Shown here: positions 1 through 9,365 of the stretch, piece after piece
Numbering within the stretch: the stretch's first letter is position 1
Layout of the letters: each line of letters begins with the position of its first letter
Assembly (NCBI GenBank): GCA_045629045.1
Contig: JAZQQM010000046.1
Span: 1-52,833, forward strand
Source: JAILLW01 sp045629045
GTDB taxonomy: Bacteria; Bacillota; Clostridia; Lachnospirales; Lachnospiraceae
DNA: 52,833 nt
Direction of reading: 5' to 3'
The notes under the pieces: model-generated
Database searches by the model: none
Told to the model about the DNA's origin: nothing
Seen by the model: the letters and a program-made list of their open reading frames with translations, nothing else
Made by a program: the position numbers and the translations under genes

Positions 1-78
1 ACATGATGAAGCTTTCCCATCAAGATACTTCTGAGCAATCAGTATCCTCATTTCGGAAGAGTATTTGGATTTAGCCAT
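1..78 (-). CDS. IS3-family transposase OrfA, N-terminal fragment
   Basis: The reading frame begins with ATG at 78 behind an AGAGGGGA ribosome site and runs off the left edge after 26 residues. The visible start, MAKSKYSSEMRILIAQKYLD, has the length and pattern of the first helix of the helix-turn-helix domain in IS3/IS150-type OrfA proteins (a basic start, then 'xxVxxYLxG'). OrfA binds the IS ends and, by programmed frameshifting, is usually fused to the OrfB DDE transposase. Neither the frameshift site nor OrfB is in the window, so whether this copy is active cannot be judged. Confidence 0.55.
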   Translation of the reverse strand, partial: MAKSKYSSEMRILIAQKYLDGKASSC

Positions 79-140
79 AAAAAATCCCCTCTAAGTAGAA
101 TTTGGTTATTTACCTTGTCTACTTAAAGGGAATCATATCA
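1..140 (-). mobile_element. Terminal part of an IS3-like insertion sequence (truncated by window edge)
   Basis: The minus strand starts at 140 with TGATATGATTCCCTTTAAG, a TG-led terminus followed by a GTAGAC motif as in IS3-family ends, then a short leader with a strong ribosome site and a transposase-like start at 78. Within the terminus AAGTAGA (about 93-99) can pair with TCTACTT (about 118-124), forming a small terminal hairpin. Only one end is visible, so the other inverted repeat and any target duplication cannot be seen. It stops 23 bp from the nfnB stop codon, so it probably landed just downstream of that operon and may have displaced its terminator. The family name rests on terminus form and the 26 visible transposase residues. 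Confidence 0.6.
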
Positions 141-163
141 ATGCCTCGGCGCTTAAGAATCAA

Positions 164-1546
164 TTATTTTGAAAGATATTCGTCAATACCCTTGGCGGCT
201 GCTTTTCCTGCGCCCATAGCAAGAATTACGGTAGCTGCGCCTGTAACCGCATCACCGCCGGCATAAACGCCCTCTTTTGATGTGGCACCCGTATCTTCAG
301 TTGCCACAATGCACTTACGACCATTTATCTCAAGTCCCTTTGTAGTTGAACTGATAAGCGGGTTGGGTGATGTTCCCAATGACATAATTACCGTATCAAC
401 TTCAATATCAAATTCCGAACCGGGTACTTCAACAGGCTTTCTTCTTCCGGAAGCATCGGGCTCGCCAAGTTCCATCTTAATGCATCTTATGCCATTGACC
501 CATCCATTTTCGTCCGAAAGAATTTCTGTAGGATTTGTTAATAAATCAAAGATAATTCCTTCTTCCTTGGCGTGATGTACTTCTTCCACTCTGGCGGGAA
601 GTTCCTCTTCGGATCTACGATATACAATATGAACTTCGGCACCTAATCTTAAAGCTGTTCTTGCAGCATCCATAGCAACGTTACCGCCGCCTACTACTGC
701 CACCTTCTTACCTCTCATAATAGGTGTTGTTGACTTTTCATCAAAAGCCTTCATAAGATTTGATCTTGTAAGATATTCGTTAGCAGAGAAAACTCCGTTA
801 GCCTGTTCTCCCGGGATTCCCATGAATTTGGGAAGACCTGCACCGGAACCGATAAATACTGCATCAAAGCCTTCATCTTCAAGTAACTCATCAATCTTAA
901 CGGACTTGCCAACAACTACATTAGTCTCAATCTTAACACCAAGCGATTTTACATTTTCGATTTCCTTGGCTACTACCTTGGTCTTAGGAAGTCTGAATTC
1001 GGGAATTCCGTAAACAAGTACACCGCCTGCTTCATGAAGGGCTTCAAATATCGTAACATCATATCCCATCTTAGCCAAATCGCCTGCACATGTTAATCCC
1101 GCAGGGCCGGAACCTATAACAGCCACCTTCTTGCCCTTTGATTCTGCAGCCTTCTTAGGCTTAATACCGTTTTCCGAAGCATAATCCGCAACAAAACGCT
1201 CAAGTTTACCTATCGAAATAGGCTCACCTTTAATTCCTCTGATACACTTTCCCTCGCACTGAGATTCCTGAGGACATACTCTTCCGCATACAGCAGGAAG
1301 TGCACTGCTTTCGGATATTACTTCATACGCTTTTTCAAAATTGCCGTCTTTAACTTCTTTAATGAATCCGGGAATGTTGATTGATACAGGACATCCCTTA
1401 ACACACTGCGCATTCTGACAATTAATACATCTTGAAGCTTCTTCCATAGCTTCTTCTTTATTGTATCCCAAACAAACTTCTTCAAAGTTTGTTGCTCTAA
1501 CCTTTGGATCCTGTTCACGTACAGGAACTTTCTTTAATACGTCCAT
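164..1546 (-). CDS. nfnB: NADH-dependent reduced ferredoxin:NADP+ oxidoreductase, large subunit NfnB (GltD-like)
   Basis: This is a 460-residue flavoprotein of the glutamate synthase small-subunit family. Cysteines 40, 43, 48, 52 and 87, 91, 97, 101 fall in the two clusters that bind the [4Fe-4S] centres. GSGPAGL near 135-141 is the FAD dinucleotide fold, and VVGGGNVAMDAA near 285 followed by YRRS is the NADPH fold. Alone it could be called GltD, but the gene directly upstream encodes an NfnA-type protein and there is no glutamate synthase large subunit nearby, so NfnB is the better call. In the family, NfnAB couples NADH and reduced ferredoxin oxidation to NADP+ reduction by electron bifurcation. 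It is the last gene of the array; an IS end lies just beyond the stop. Confidence 0.88.
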   Translation of the reverse strand: MDVLKKVPVREQDPKVRATNFEEVCLGYNKEEAMEEASRCINCQNAQCVKGCPVSINIPGFIKEVKDGNFEKAYEVISESSALPAVCGRVCPQESQCEGKCIRGIKGEPISIGKLERFVADYASENGIKPKKAAESKGKKVAVIGSGPAGLTCAGDLAKMGYDVTIFEALHEAGGVLVYGIPEFRLPKTKVVAKEIENVKSLGVKIETNVVVGKSVKIDELLEDEGFDAVFIGSGAGLPKFMGIPGEQANGVFSANEYLTRSNLMKAFDEKSTTPIMRGKKVAVVGGGNVAMDAARTALRLGAEVHIVYRRSEEELPARVEEVHHAKEEGIIFDLLTNPTEILSDENGWVNGIRCIKMELGEPDASGRRKPVEVPGSEFDIEVDTVIMSLGTSPNPLISSTTKGLEINGRKCIVATEDTGATSKEGVYAGGDAVTGAATVILAMGAGKAAAKGIDEYLSK

Positions 1547-1570
1547 TTTATTCTCCTTAATCCATCAACA

Positions 1571-2449
1571 TTAATTGCAGTTACCACAACCACCGTGATG
1601 TGTATCACCCTCGGTAAGTTCAAGAAGAGCCTTACCTTCTGCTGTCTTATACATTGCCGAACGCTTCATTGCCTGGTCAAAATCTACAAGATGACCGTCA
1701 AATTCAGGTCCGTCTACGCATGCAAACTTAACCTCTCCGCCAACAGTTACACGGCAGGCACCGCACATGCCCGTACCATCAACCATAATAGGATTCAGCG
1801 ATACAACCGTAGGAAGGTCAAATTCCTTAGTCTGCTTACATACGAATTTCATCATAATCATAGGTCCGATTGCTACACAGACATCATATTTTTTGCCTTC
1901 TTCATATAAATCTGCAATAACCTTTGTAACCATACCGTTACGACCGTACGAACCATCATCTGTTGTAACGTAAAGATTACCTGCTACTGCCTTCATTTCT
2001 TCTTCAAGGATTAAGAAATCTTTATTTTTAAATCCGACGATAACATCAGCCTTAACTCCGTTTTCGTTAAGCCACTTAACCTGTGGATATACAGGAGCGC
2101 TTCCCACGCCTCCTGCTACAAAAAGGATTTTCTTCTTCTTAAGTTCTTCAATATCTTCGTTGCAAAACTCCGAAGGCCTTCCCAAAGGTCCCACAAAATC
2201 ATGGAAGCTGTCGCCTTTGTTAAGTTTAGCCATCATTGTGGTTCCCGCACCTACCGACTGGAAAACAATTGTAATGGTTCCTTCTTTTGAATCATAATCG
2301 CAAATAGTAAGTGGAATTCTTTCAGACTTTTCGTCGGTTCTTACAATAACGAACTGACCGGGGAGCGCGCTCTTGGCAACTCTCGGTGCCTTAACAACCA
2401 TTAAAAATATGTTGTTAACAAGCTCCTTCTTTTCTAAAATTTCATACAT
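1571..2449 (-). CDS. nfnA: NADH-dependent reduced ferredoxin:NADP+ oxidoreductase, small subunit NfnA
   Basis: This 292-residue protein belongs to the dihydroorotate dehydrogenase electron-transfer subunit (PyrK-like) family. It shows the FAD-binding RIPLT motif at 44-48, a GGVGSAP nucleotide motif near 115, and a C-terminal cysteine set (CGAC near 230, a further Cys near 244) for one [2Fe-2S] cluster. A PyrK role is less likely because no pyrD is adjacent, while an NfnB partner follows after 24 bp. In NfnAB this subunit binds NADH. The C-terminal end is rich in His, Gly and Cys (HHGGCGNCN), a common tail in clostridial homologues. Confidence 0.87.
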   Translation of the reverse strand: MYEILEKKELVNNIFLMVVKAPRVAKSALPGQFVIVRTDEKSERIPLTICDYDSKEGTITIVFQSVGAGTTMMAKLNKGDSFHDFVGPLGRPSEFCNEDIEELKKKKILFVAGGVGSAPVYPQVKWLNENGVKADVIVGFKNKDFLILEEEMKAVAGNLYVTTDDGSYGRNGMVTKVIADLYEEGKKYDVCVAIGPMIMMKFVCKQTKEFDLPTVVSLNPIMVDGTGMCGACRVTVGGEVKFACVDGPEFDGHLVDFDQAMKRSAMYKTAEGKALLELTEGDTHHGGCGNCN

Positions 2450-2464
2450 AATGTATCCTCCTCA

Positions 2465-3976
2465 TTATCCTAAGGGCACAAGTCCCAAATTACCGTTATT
2501 GTCCATCAGCAAATAATATCCTTCACCGGTATAAGGATTTACGGCATAAGTAAATGCTGTTCTTTGCTTTTTACCGCTATTGTCGGTAAAAAATTCATCC
2601 AAACTATAATAATATCCAAGACCCGAAATTTCAACAACAGAATTAAAGGAATATGAATAAGTTCCGCTTCCGTCATTTGATTTTCCGGTTCTGTCCTGTA
2701 TCTTGCCTGCCAGAAACAAATCATTTAACAGATAAAGATATGTATCTTCTTTAGGCATATTGGTTTCAAGGTCAAAATCGTAACTTCGCTTTACAACAGG
2801 CGAAGCTATTCCTTCTTTATTTACACAAATAAATGCAAGATTTGATTTTCCTACAGGAGGATTAATAGGACCCTCGTACAGGATTGCGGTTTCTATATCA
2901 GGATCTTTTCCGTCCAGAGTATAATAAATCTCATCACCTGTTTCAAGGGCTGTTGCGATAATAGTAAATGCCTTATTATACGAACCCGATTCGGGTATTA
3001 CCACAGGTCCTTCCGGAATCTCCACATCAATCAAATAAAATGATGAGCTTACTTCGGAGCTTATGCCAAACCTATTTATATATACCGCATTTATATTATA
3101 TTCACCCTTTTCGAGCATTATCGGTTCTTTATATAAATTACCGTGATCTTTGGTTGGAGTAATACCGTCAAAAGTATAATAAATATCGCCGTCACCACAC
3201 CCGGTTATAGTCAAAGAAGTTTTTGCTTCATAATTACCCGTCGGAACGGAAAATACCGGAGGTTGGGCCATATAATTACAAAAAGCCTCTTTAATATCAT
3301 CTTCCGCAGTATTCATCAAAAGCTTATTTATGGCATTATATTCATTATCGCTTTCATAATTTGAAATAATCAGCTGATACAAATCATATTCATTTTCAAA
3401 GGAAAGATTTCTGTTCGTGATGCTGTTCATGCATAAAGAAAGTGCTTCTTCATCATTACCGGCGCCAAACATTATATTCGCCTTTATATAAATAAAATCA
3501 TCGTTGTTCGGATCCAGTTTTATACCTTTTTCAATATATTCAAGTGCCTTTTCATATTGTCCCTTGTGAAGATAATAATCTGCCTGTCGCTTTTGATAAT
3601 TGGCGGAAAAATTCCAATAAATGGTAAGTCCTCCTACAATAAACACCGCAACAACAATTACGATAGCCAAAAAGACTATCGCAACAGTTTTTTTAGAAAG
3701 ATTATTTTTGGGAAAAGTTATAGGTTTTCTTTCCTTAAAAAACTCTTCTTCGAATTCTTCTTCCTTTGACTTATGACCGATATTAACAATGATTTCCTGA
3801 GTCGGATCCGAACTGTCAAGTCTGTGATTCACCTCATCAAATATACCGGACATTGTCTCCTTTATGCTGTTTTCCATCTCAATGTCAAAATCGGGGACAA
3901 TATTAATCTCTGTTCCGCATTTTTCACAAAGAAGATGACCTTCGGGTAACTCGTACCCACAATTGGGACATATCAT
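2465..3976 (-). CDS. Zinc-ribbon, single-pass membrane protein with TPR and chitobiase C-terminal-like domains
   Basis: Domains in order over 503 residues: an N-terminal zinc ribbon with CPNCG and CEKCG in residues 3-22; an acidic linker; one membrane helix near 95-120; about two TPR units near 130-200, including a clear YxKALEYIEKGIKLDP repeat; then two copies of a chitobiase/hexosaminidase C-terminal-like module (YYTFDGITPT near 265 and YYTLDGKDPD near 350); then an unassigned C-terminal domain. The helix suggests the ribbon is cytoplasmic and the rest is outside. The function is not known to me. It lies 15 bp from nfnA and 8 bp from folD, so it is probably co-transcribed with metabolic genes. 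Confidence 0.7.
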   Translation of the reverse strand: MICPNCGYELPEGHLLCEKCGTEINIVPDFDIEMENSIKETMSGIFDEVNHRLDSSDPTQEIIVNIGHKSKEEEFEEEFFKERKPITFPKNNLSKKTVAIVFLAIVIVVAVFIVGGLTIYWNFSANYQKRQADYYLHKGQYEKALEYIEKGIKLDPNNDDFIYIKANIMFGAGNDEEALSLCMNSITNRNLSFENEYDLYQLIISNYESDNEYNAINKLLMNTAEDDIKEAFCNYMAQPPVFSVPTGNYEAKTSLTITGCGDGDIYYTFDGITPTKDHGNLYKEPIMLEKGEYNINAVYINRFGISSEVSSSFYLIDVEIPEGPVVIPESGSYNKAFTIIATALETGDEIYYTLDGKDPDIETAILYEGPINPPVGKSNLAFICVNKEGIASPVVKRSYDFDLETNMPKEDTYLYLLNDLFLAGKIQDRTGKSNDGSGTYSYSFNSVVEISGLGYYYSLDEFFTDNSGKKQRTAFTYAVNPYTGEGYYLLMDNNGNLGLVPLG

Positions 3977-3984
3977 ATTTTTGA

Positions 3985-4830
3985 CTATTTTTGTAATTCA
4001 ACAGATTCAATACAGTTATTAAGCAGCATGGCAATTGTCATAGGTCCGACTCCGCCGGGAACCGGTGTTATATATGAACATTTATCGAATACATCAGCGT
4101 AATCAACATCTCCGCAAAGCTTATTGTTTTCATCCCTGTTGATACCTACATCAATTACTACAGCACCATCTTTTACATATTCCGAATTAACGAACAGGGG
4201 CTTTCCGATTGCAACAATCAAAATATCAGCTCTCTTACATACTTCTTTAAGATTCTTTGTCTTAGAATGAGCTATTGTAACCGTTGCATTTTCTCTAAGC
4301 ATAAGAATACTCATGGGCTTTCCTACAATATTGCTTCTTCCCAGTACAACGCATTCTTTACCTGCAATTTCGATATTGCTTCTTTTAAGAAGCTGAATAA
4401 TACCTGCAGGGGTACATGATACAAAACCCTTTTGACCGATACATAAAGCGCCTACCGATTCCGGATGAAAACCATCAACGTCCTTTTTAGGGTCGATTGC
4501 CTTAATTACTTTATCCTCGTCGATATGTTTCGGTAAAGGTAATTGTACAAGAATTCCGTTAACTTTTTTATCCTTATTTAAATCATCAATAAGCTTAAGA
4601 AGTTCTTCTTCCGTGGTTTCTTCCGGTAATTCATAAGATAAAGAATCAATGCCAATATATTCGCATCCCTTTTTCTTGTTGCGAACATATGTGGTTGATG
4701 CAGGATTATCTCCCACTTGAATTACACATAAGCAAATATTAACTCCGTCAGCCTTATATTCGGCTGCTTTTTGCTTAAGTTCATCCTTTATCTGAGTACT
4801 TATTAATTTTCCGTCAATAATCTGTGCCAT
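3985..4830 (-). CDS. folD: Bifunctional methylenetetrahydrofolate dehydrogenase / methenyltetrahydrofolate cyclohydrolase
   Basis: The 281-residue length is standard for FolD. YVRNKKKGCEYIGI holds the catalytic Tyr and Lys, QLPLPKH the folate-site motif, GRSNIVGKP the NADP-binding loop and PVPGGVGPMT the C-terminal signature. The enzyme interconverts 5,10-methylene-THF and 10-formyl-THF in the cytoplasm. It follows fhs with an 11-bp gap, so the operon carries the formate to methylene-THF segment of one-carbon metabolism, which supplies purine, formyl-Met and serine synthesis. Confidence 0.97.
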   Translation of the reverse strand: MAQIIDGKLISTQIKDELKQKAAEYKADGVNICLCVIQVGDNPASTTYVRNKKKGCEYIGIDSLSYELPEETTEEELLKLIDDLNKDKKVNGILVQLPLPKHIDEDKVIKAIDPKKDVDGFHPESVGALCIGQKGFVSCTPAGIIQLLKRSNIEIAGKECVVLGRSNIVGKPMSILMLRENATVTIAHSKTKNLKEVCKRADILIVAIGKPLFVNSEYVKDGAVVIDVGINRDENNKLCGDVDYADVFDKCSYITPVPGGVGPMTIAMLLNNCIESVELQK

Positions 4831-4841
4831 TACATTTCTCC

Positions 4842-6512
4842 TTAGAATAATCCGGTAATTTTATTATCATCATTAACATCTATCGAATATGCAGCAGGAG
4901 TTTTGGGAAGTCCCGGCATAGTCATAATGTCTCCCGTAAGTGCAACAACAAATCCCGCGCCCGCAGAAACATATACGTCACGTACATTTAATTCAAATCC
5001 TTCCGGACGTCCAAGCTTTGTAGGGTCATCCGATAAGGAGTATTGAGTTTTTGCCATACAAACAGGTAATGATCCAAATCCGAGTTCATCAAGCTTTTTA
5101 AGTTCTTTTGCAGCTTTTGAACTGAATGATACACTGCCGGCACCGTATATCTTTGTTGCGATTGTATTGATTTTATCGCTAAGAGAATCCTCCAACTTAT
5201 ATATAGGAGCAAATTCCGACTTTTTGTTTTCAATGGTATTAATTACCTTGGTTGCAAGTTCGATTCCTCCCTCACCGCCTTTAAGGAATACATCCGAAAG
5301 CGCAAATTCACATCCTAAATTCTCACAGAATTCTTTGACATAATTAAGCTCTGCATCCGTATCCGTATAAAAATGATTAAGAGTAACCACAACCGGCACC
5401 TTATATTGTTTAAGGTTTTCTATATGCTTTTCAAGATTAACAATACCTTTCTTTAAAGCATCAAGATTTTCGTTTGTTAATTCATTCTTAGGAATGCCGC
5501 CGTTGTATTTAAGAGCTCTTACGGTAGCAACAAGAACAATCGCATCCGGTTTAAGACCTGCCTTAACACATTTAATATCAAGGAACTTCTCTGCTCCAAG
5601 GTCAGCACCGAATCCTGCCTCCGTAATACAATAATCTGCCATTTTAAGGCCTGCCTTTGTGGCAATTACCGAATTACATCCATGTGCAATATTGGCAAAG
5701 GGACCGCCATGAATCAATACCGGTGTATGTTCAAGAGTCTGAACAAGGTTAGGCTTAATGGCATCCTTAAGAAGTGCAGCCATAGCTCCCACCGCATTTA
5801 AATCCCTGGCAGTAACAGGCTTACCTTCCGTACTGTAAGCTACAATTATCTTTGAAAGTCTTTCTTTTAAATCTTTCATATCATTCGAAAGACATAAAAT
5901 AGCCATGATTTCCGATGCAACGGTAATGCTGAAATGATCTTCCCTTACATATCCGTCCGACTTATTCCCAAGACCGATAACTATATTTCTCAAAGCCCTG
6001 TCGTTCATATCAAGACAACGCTTAAAAATAATCTGTCTTGTATCGATATTAAGTTCGTTTCCCTGATGAATATGATTATCGATTAATGCTGCCAGTAAAT
6101 TATTGGCAGATGTAATTGCATGAAAATCACCGGTAAAATGAAGGTTAATGTCTTCCATCGGAACAACCTGGGAATAGCCGCCGCCGGCTGCGCCGCCTTT
6201 GACACCGAAGCATGGTCCCAACGAAGGTTCTCTAAGTGCAATAATCGCTTTTTTGTTTAATTTGGCAAAGGCACAGCCCAAGCCCACGGTAGTTGTAGTT
6301 TTACCTTCTCCTGCAGGCGTTGGATTAATGGCTGTTACAAGAATAAGTTTTCCGTTTTTGTTATCTTTAATGGAATCGAGATATTCATTTGATAACTTAG
6401 CCTTATATTTACCGAATAATTCCAAATCATCCGGCTCAATATTAAGTTTTTCCGCAATTTGAGTAATTGGTAATAAAGTCGCTTCCTGAGCAATTTCAAT
6501 ATCGCTTTTCAT
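4842..6512 (-). CDS. fhs: Formate-tetrahydrofolate ligase
   Basis: This 556-residue protein matches the monofunctional bacterial FTHFS length. TPAGEGKTTTTVGL near 65-78 is the ATP-binding loop, REPSLGPCFGVKGGAAGGGY the conserved substrate region, and the C-terminal MTMPGLPKTPAAYSID is typical. It makes 10-formyl-THF from formate, ATP and THF. The gene has a GGAGA ribosome site and stands 18 bp after ftsK/spoIIIE. With folD it forms a C1 unit; no acetyl-CoA synthase or methyltransferase genes are nearby, so acetogenesis is not implied. Confidence 0.97.
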   Translation of the reverse strand: MKSDIEIAQEATLLPITQIAEKLNIEPDDLELFGKYKAKLSNEYLDSIKDNKNGKLILVTAINPTPAGEGKTTTTVGLGCAFAKLNKKAIIALREPSLGPCFGVKGGAAGGGYSQVVPMEDINLHFTGDFHAITSANNLLAALIDNHIHQGNELNIDTRQIIFKRCLDMNDRALRNIVIGLGNKSDGYVREDHFSITVASEIMAILCLSNDMKDLKERLSKIIVAYSTEGKPVTARDLNAVGAMAALLKDAIKPNLVQTLEHTPVLIHGGPFANIAHGCNSVIATKAGLKMADYCITEAGFGADLGAEKFLDIKCVKAGLKPDAIVLVATVRALKYNGGIPKNELTNENLDALKKGIVNLEKHIENLKQYKVPVVVTLNHFYTDTDAELNYVKEFCENLGCEFALSDVFLKGGEGGIELATKVINTIENKKSEFAPIYKLEDSLSDKINTIATKIYGAGSVSFSSKAAKELKKLDELGFGSLPVCMAKTQYSLSDDPTKLGRPEGFELNVRDVYVSAGAGFVVALTGDIMTMPGLPKTPAAYSIDVNDDNKITGLF

Positions 6513-6530
6513 AGAATATCTCCTTTTCCT

Positions 6531-9125
6531 TTATAGATTATTAACGTATTCTTCAAACTCATCAATTGTCATAAGAATTGTTCTCGGTTTTGTTCCTTCT
6601 TCAGGTCCAACCACATTGGCTTCCGAAAGGGAATCCATAATTCGTGCGGCACGGTTAAAACCTATCTTAAACTTTCGCTGCAGCATTCCGATTGAGCATT
6701 TTCCCGTTTCAAGAATTAATCGTCCCGCTTCCACGAAGTATTCGTCATAGTCCAAATCGCCGCCGCCGGACATTCCCGAAGAACTGCCGGATGAATTCTG
6801 CGAAGTCATACTGTTTATCTTTGAATTAATATCTTCATTGTCAATATTTCCCAATTGCTGATTCTTAAGGAACGAAACAACATCGGAAACTTCCTTATCG
6901 GAAATAAACGCACCCTGAACTCTTGCAGGCTTTGTATAACCCTGAGGATAAAAAAGCATATCACCTTTTCCGAGAAGTTTTTCGGCTCCGTTCATATCAA
7001 GAATCGTTCTTGAATCTACTCCCGAAGAAACCGAAAATGCTATTCTAGAAGGCATATTTGCTTTAATAAGACCCGTAATAACATCTACAGACGGTCTTTG
7101 TGTTGCCAAAATCAAGTGAATTCCGGCAGCTCTTGCCAACTGAGCAAGTCGGCATATTGATTCTTCAACCTCTTTACCGGCTACCATCATCATATCAGCA
7201 AGCTCATCTACGATTACCACCAGCTGGAACATTGGCTTTAACGGATTGCCTTCATCATCAACCTCGGATTTAATTCGTTCATTATATCCTTTAAGATCTC
7301 TTACACCGTAATCGGCAAATTTCTGATATCTGTCATTCATTTCGGCAACTGCCCAGGCCAAAGCCGCAGAGGCCTTCTTAGGATCCGTAACAACAGGAAT
7401 AAGCAGATGAGGTATACCGTTATAAACGCTTAATTCCACAACCTTGGGATCGATAAGTATAAGTTTAACCTCATCGGGATTTGCTTTATACAAAATACTC
7501 ATAATAAGAGTATTGATACAAACCGATTTGCCGGAACCCGTTGCACCTGCAATAAGCATATGAGGCATCTTGGCTATATCCGTTACAACAACCTTACCTG
7601 CCAAATCCTTACCTACCGCAAAGGAAATCTTGGAAGGAGCTTCGCTAAAATCTTTTGTTTCAAACAAATCTCTTAGCAAAACGGATGAACTTTCTTTATT
7701 GGGCACTTCAATACCTATTGCCGCTTTACCGGGAATAGGCGCTTCAATTCTGATATCCGCCGCAGCAAGATTTAACTTAATATCATCCGACAAACCTACG
7801 ATCTTCGATACTTTAACACCTGTTTCCGGTATCATTTCATATCTGGTTACTGAAGGTCCCTGGGATATATCCGTTACCGTTACCTTAACACCGAAACTTA
7901 ACAATACTTCTTCCAATTTAGAAGCAGTAGCTTTTAATTCCGAGGTGTTTTTACCCCTTGAAGCCGTTCCCTTTGTAAGTAAAGATATAGGCGGTTTCTT
8001 ATAGGGTCTGTTAGACTTAGGCGAACTCTTCGGAGCCACAGGCTCTACAGACTCTGCTTTAGGTGTCCGGGGCGCCGATGCACGGGCTATGGGCCTTGGT
8101 GCATCCGCATCTGCAGGAGGATAAATGTATTCATCCTCTTCGTAATCATCATCTTCTATAACATTTCCGTGGAATTTAATTTCACTAATTCCGTCGGATT
8201 TATTATCTGTATTATCAATACCGTGAATTGTAAGTTCTACTTCACGATTATCATATTCATCATCAATATCCGTAAGATTAATCTCATGAATATCATCACG
8301 TTCGTTACTCGGCACTTCTTCGTTTGCAACGAAATTATATGTGGGCACACCCTGAGCTTTACGAAGAATCTTTTCGTTTTCTATTACTTCTTTTCGAAGT
8401 TCACGTTCTTTGGCTCTTTCCTGTCTTTGTTCCTGACGGATTCTTCTCTGTTCGTCATTAACCTGTTGCTGTCTTAATCTTCTTTCCTGATTTCTAAGAG
8501 CAGAGTCAGATGCCTTTTCGTAAGCTTTATAGGAGCTGTCTTTAACGGTTCTTACAATAGACTTATTGGTAATAATAATTAAGCAAATAATTACGGCAAC
8601 CAAAATAAGTAAAACAGAACCCACCGTATCAAGATACTTAATACCAAGATATGCCATAATGCCGCCGAAGAAGCCACCGCCTTTATGATTTACCGAGGCA
8701 TAATTATAAATTGCCTTAATATCAAGTCCCTCGGTACCAATCGGCGCATTCCAAATAAGCTCACATGCAAATGCTGTATTAAGATACAAAAATACAGCGG
8801 CAATTGTCTTTCTTAATGCAATTTTATCTCCTGCATTAACAATCCCAAACACAACAAGAAATGCAATAACTATCGGCATTACATAATTTGGTAACCCAAA
8901 CACACCAAATGTAATGTCTCTTACTGCATTTCCAAAAGATCCTAATATTCCGAAGTTGCACAAAAATAAAAATAAAGCAACTGCACCTATAACAATGAGA
9001 AATATTTCGTCAATTAACTCCTCTGACATAGGTTCGGACTGGTTATATGATTTTTTACGAGAATTGCTTCTTGAAGAAGTAGTTGTCCTTTTTTTAGTTG
9101 AATTACTTCTTGAAGTATTAGCCAT
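6531..9125 (-). CDS. ftsK: FtsK/SpoIIIE family DNA translocase
   Basis: This 864-residue protein has a Ser/Arg/Lys-rich cytoplasmic start, about four membrane helices between 38 and 188, a highly charged Arg/Gln/Glu helix (about 205-255), an acidic linker, then the RecA-like motor with Walker A GATGSGKS at 527-534 and Walker B VIVDELADMMM. The C-terminal winged-helix gamma domain (from about 795) is present, which reads KOPS/SRS-like polarity sequences in known members. It pumps chromosomal DNA through the division or sporulation septum. The sequence cannot separate FtsK from SpoIIIE. It is 8 bp downstream of a small conserved-looking gene. Confidence 0.93.
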   Translation of the reverse strand: MANTSRSNSTKKRTTTSSRSNSRKKSYNQSEPMSEELIDEIFLIVIGAVALFLFLCNFGILGSFGNAVRDITFGVFGLPNYVMPIVIAFLVVFGIVNAGDKIALRKTIAAVFLYLNTAFACELIWNAPIGTEGLDIKAIYNYASVNHKGGGFFGGIMAYLGIKYLDTVGSVLLILVAVIICLIIITNKSIVRTVKDSSYKAYEKASDSALRNQERRLRQQQVNDEQRRIRQEQRQERAKERELRKEVIENEKILRKAQGVPTYNFVANEEVPSNERDDIHEINLTDIDDEYDNREVELTIHGIDNTDNKSDGISEIKFHGNVIEDDDYEEDEYIYPPADADAPRPIARASAPRTPKAESVEPVAPKSSPKSNRPYKKPPISLLTKGTASRGKNTSELKATASKLEEVLLSFGVKVTVTDISQGPSVTRYEMIPETGVKVSKIVGLSDDIKLNLAAADIRIEAPIPGKAAIGIEVPNKESSSVLLRDLFETKDFSEAPSKISFAVGKDLAGKVVVTDIAKMPHMLIAGATGSGKSVCINTLIMSILYKANPDEVKLILIDPKVVELSVYNGIPHLLIPVVTDPKKASAALAWAVAEMNDRYQKFADYGVRDLKGYNERIKSEVDDEGNPLKPMFQLVVIVDELADMMMVAGKEVEESICRLAQLARAAGIHLILATQRPSVDVITGLIKANMPSRIAFSVSSGVDSRTILDMNGAEKLLGKGDMLFYPQGYTKPARVQGAFISDKEVSDVVSFLKNQQLGNIDNEDINSKINSMTSQNSSGSSSGMSGGGDLDYDEYFVEAGRLILETGKCSIGMLQRKFKIGFNRAARIMDSLSEANVVGPEEGTKPRTILMTIDEFEEYVNNL

Positions 9126-9133
9126 CTAATCAC

Positions 9134-9349
9134 CTACTGAATATCAAAATCATCGCCGGGTTCAATCTCAATATCAAACTCATTAAGACTGTCAATGGCG
9201 AAATTCATAGATTTTCTTTCATGTCTTTCGGGCAAAGGAAGGGGGTTTTTAAGGTATTCAACCCTGCGACCGTCCTTAGTTAAGAAATAGTCGACTCCCT
9301 CTTTTGCTTCCTTATTCTCCAAAACTTTGTTTTTACGCTTATTAAACAT
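9134..9349 (-). CDS. Small hypothetical protein (71 aa) upstream of ftsK
   Basis: It has a basic start (MFNKRKNKVLENKEAKEG), a central DYFLTKDGRRVEYL segment and an acidic tail ending EPGDDFDIQ, with no membrane helix or signal peptide. It is packed between yebC (16 bp) and ftsK (8 bp) in the same direction, which supports it as a real gene. I recognise no family and assign no function. Confidence 0.6.
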   Translation of the reverse strand: MFNKRKNKVLENKEAKEGVDYFLTKDGRRVEYLKNPLPLPERHERKSMNFAIDSLNEFDIEIEPGDDFDIQ

Positions 9350-9365
9350 ATCGTCAGTTCAAAAT

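Noticed and set aside
7570..8004. 144-codon open frame on the plus strand
   Set aside because: Lies wholly inside the ftsK/spoIIIE coding region in antisense and has no ribosome site or family motif.
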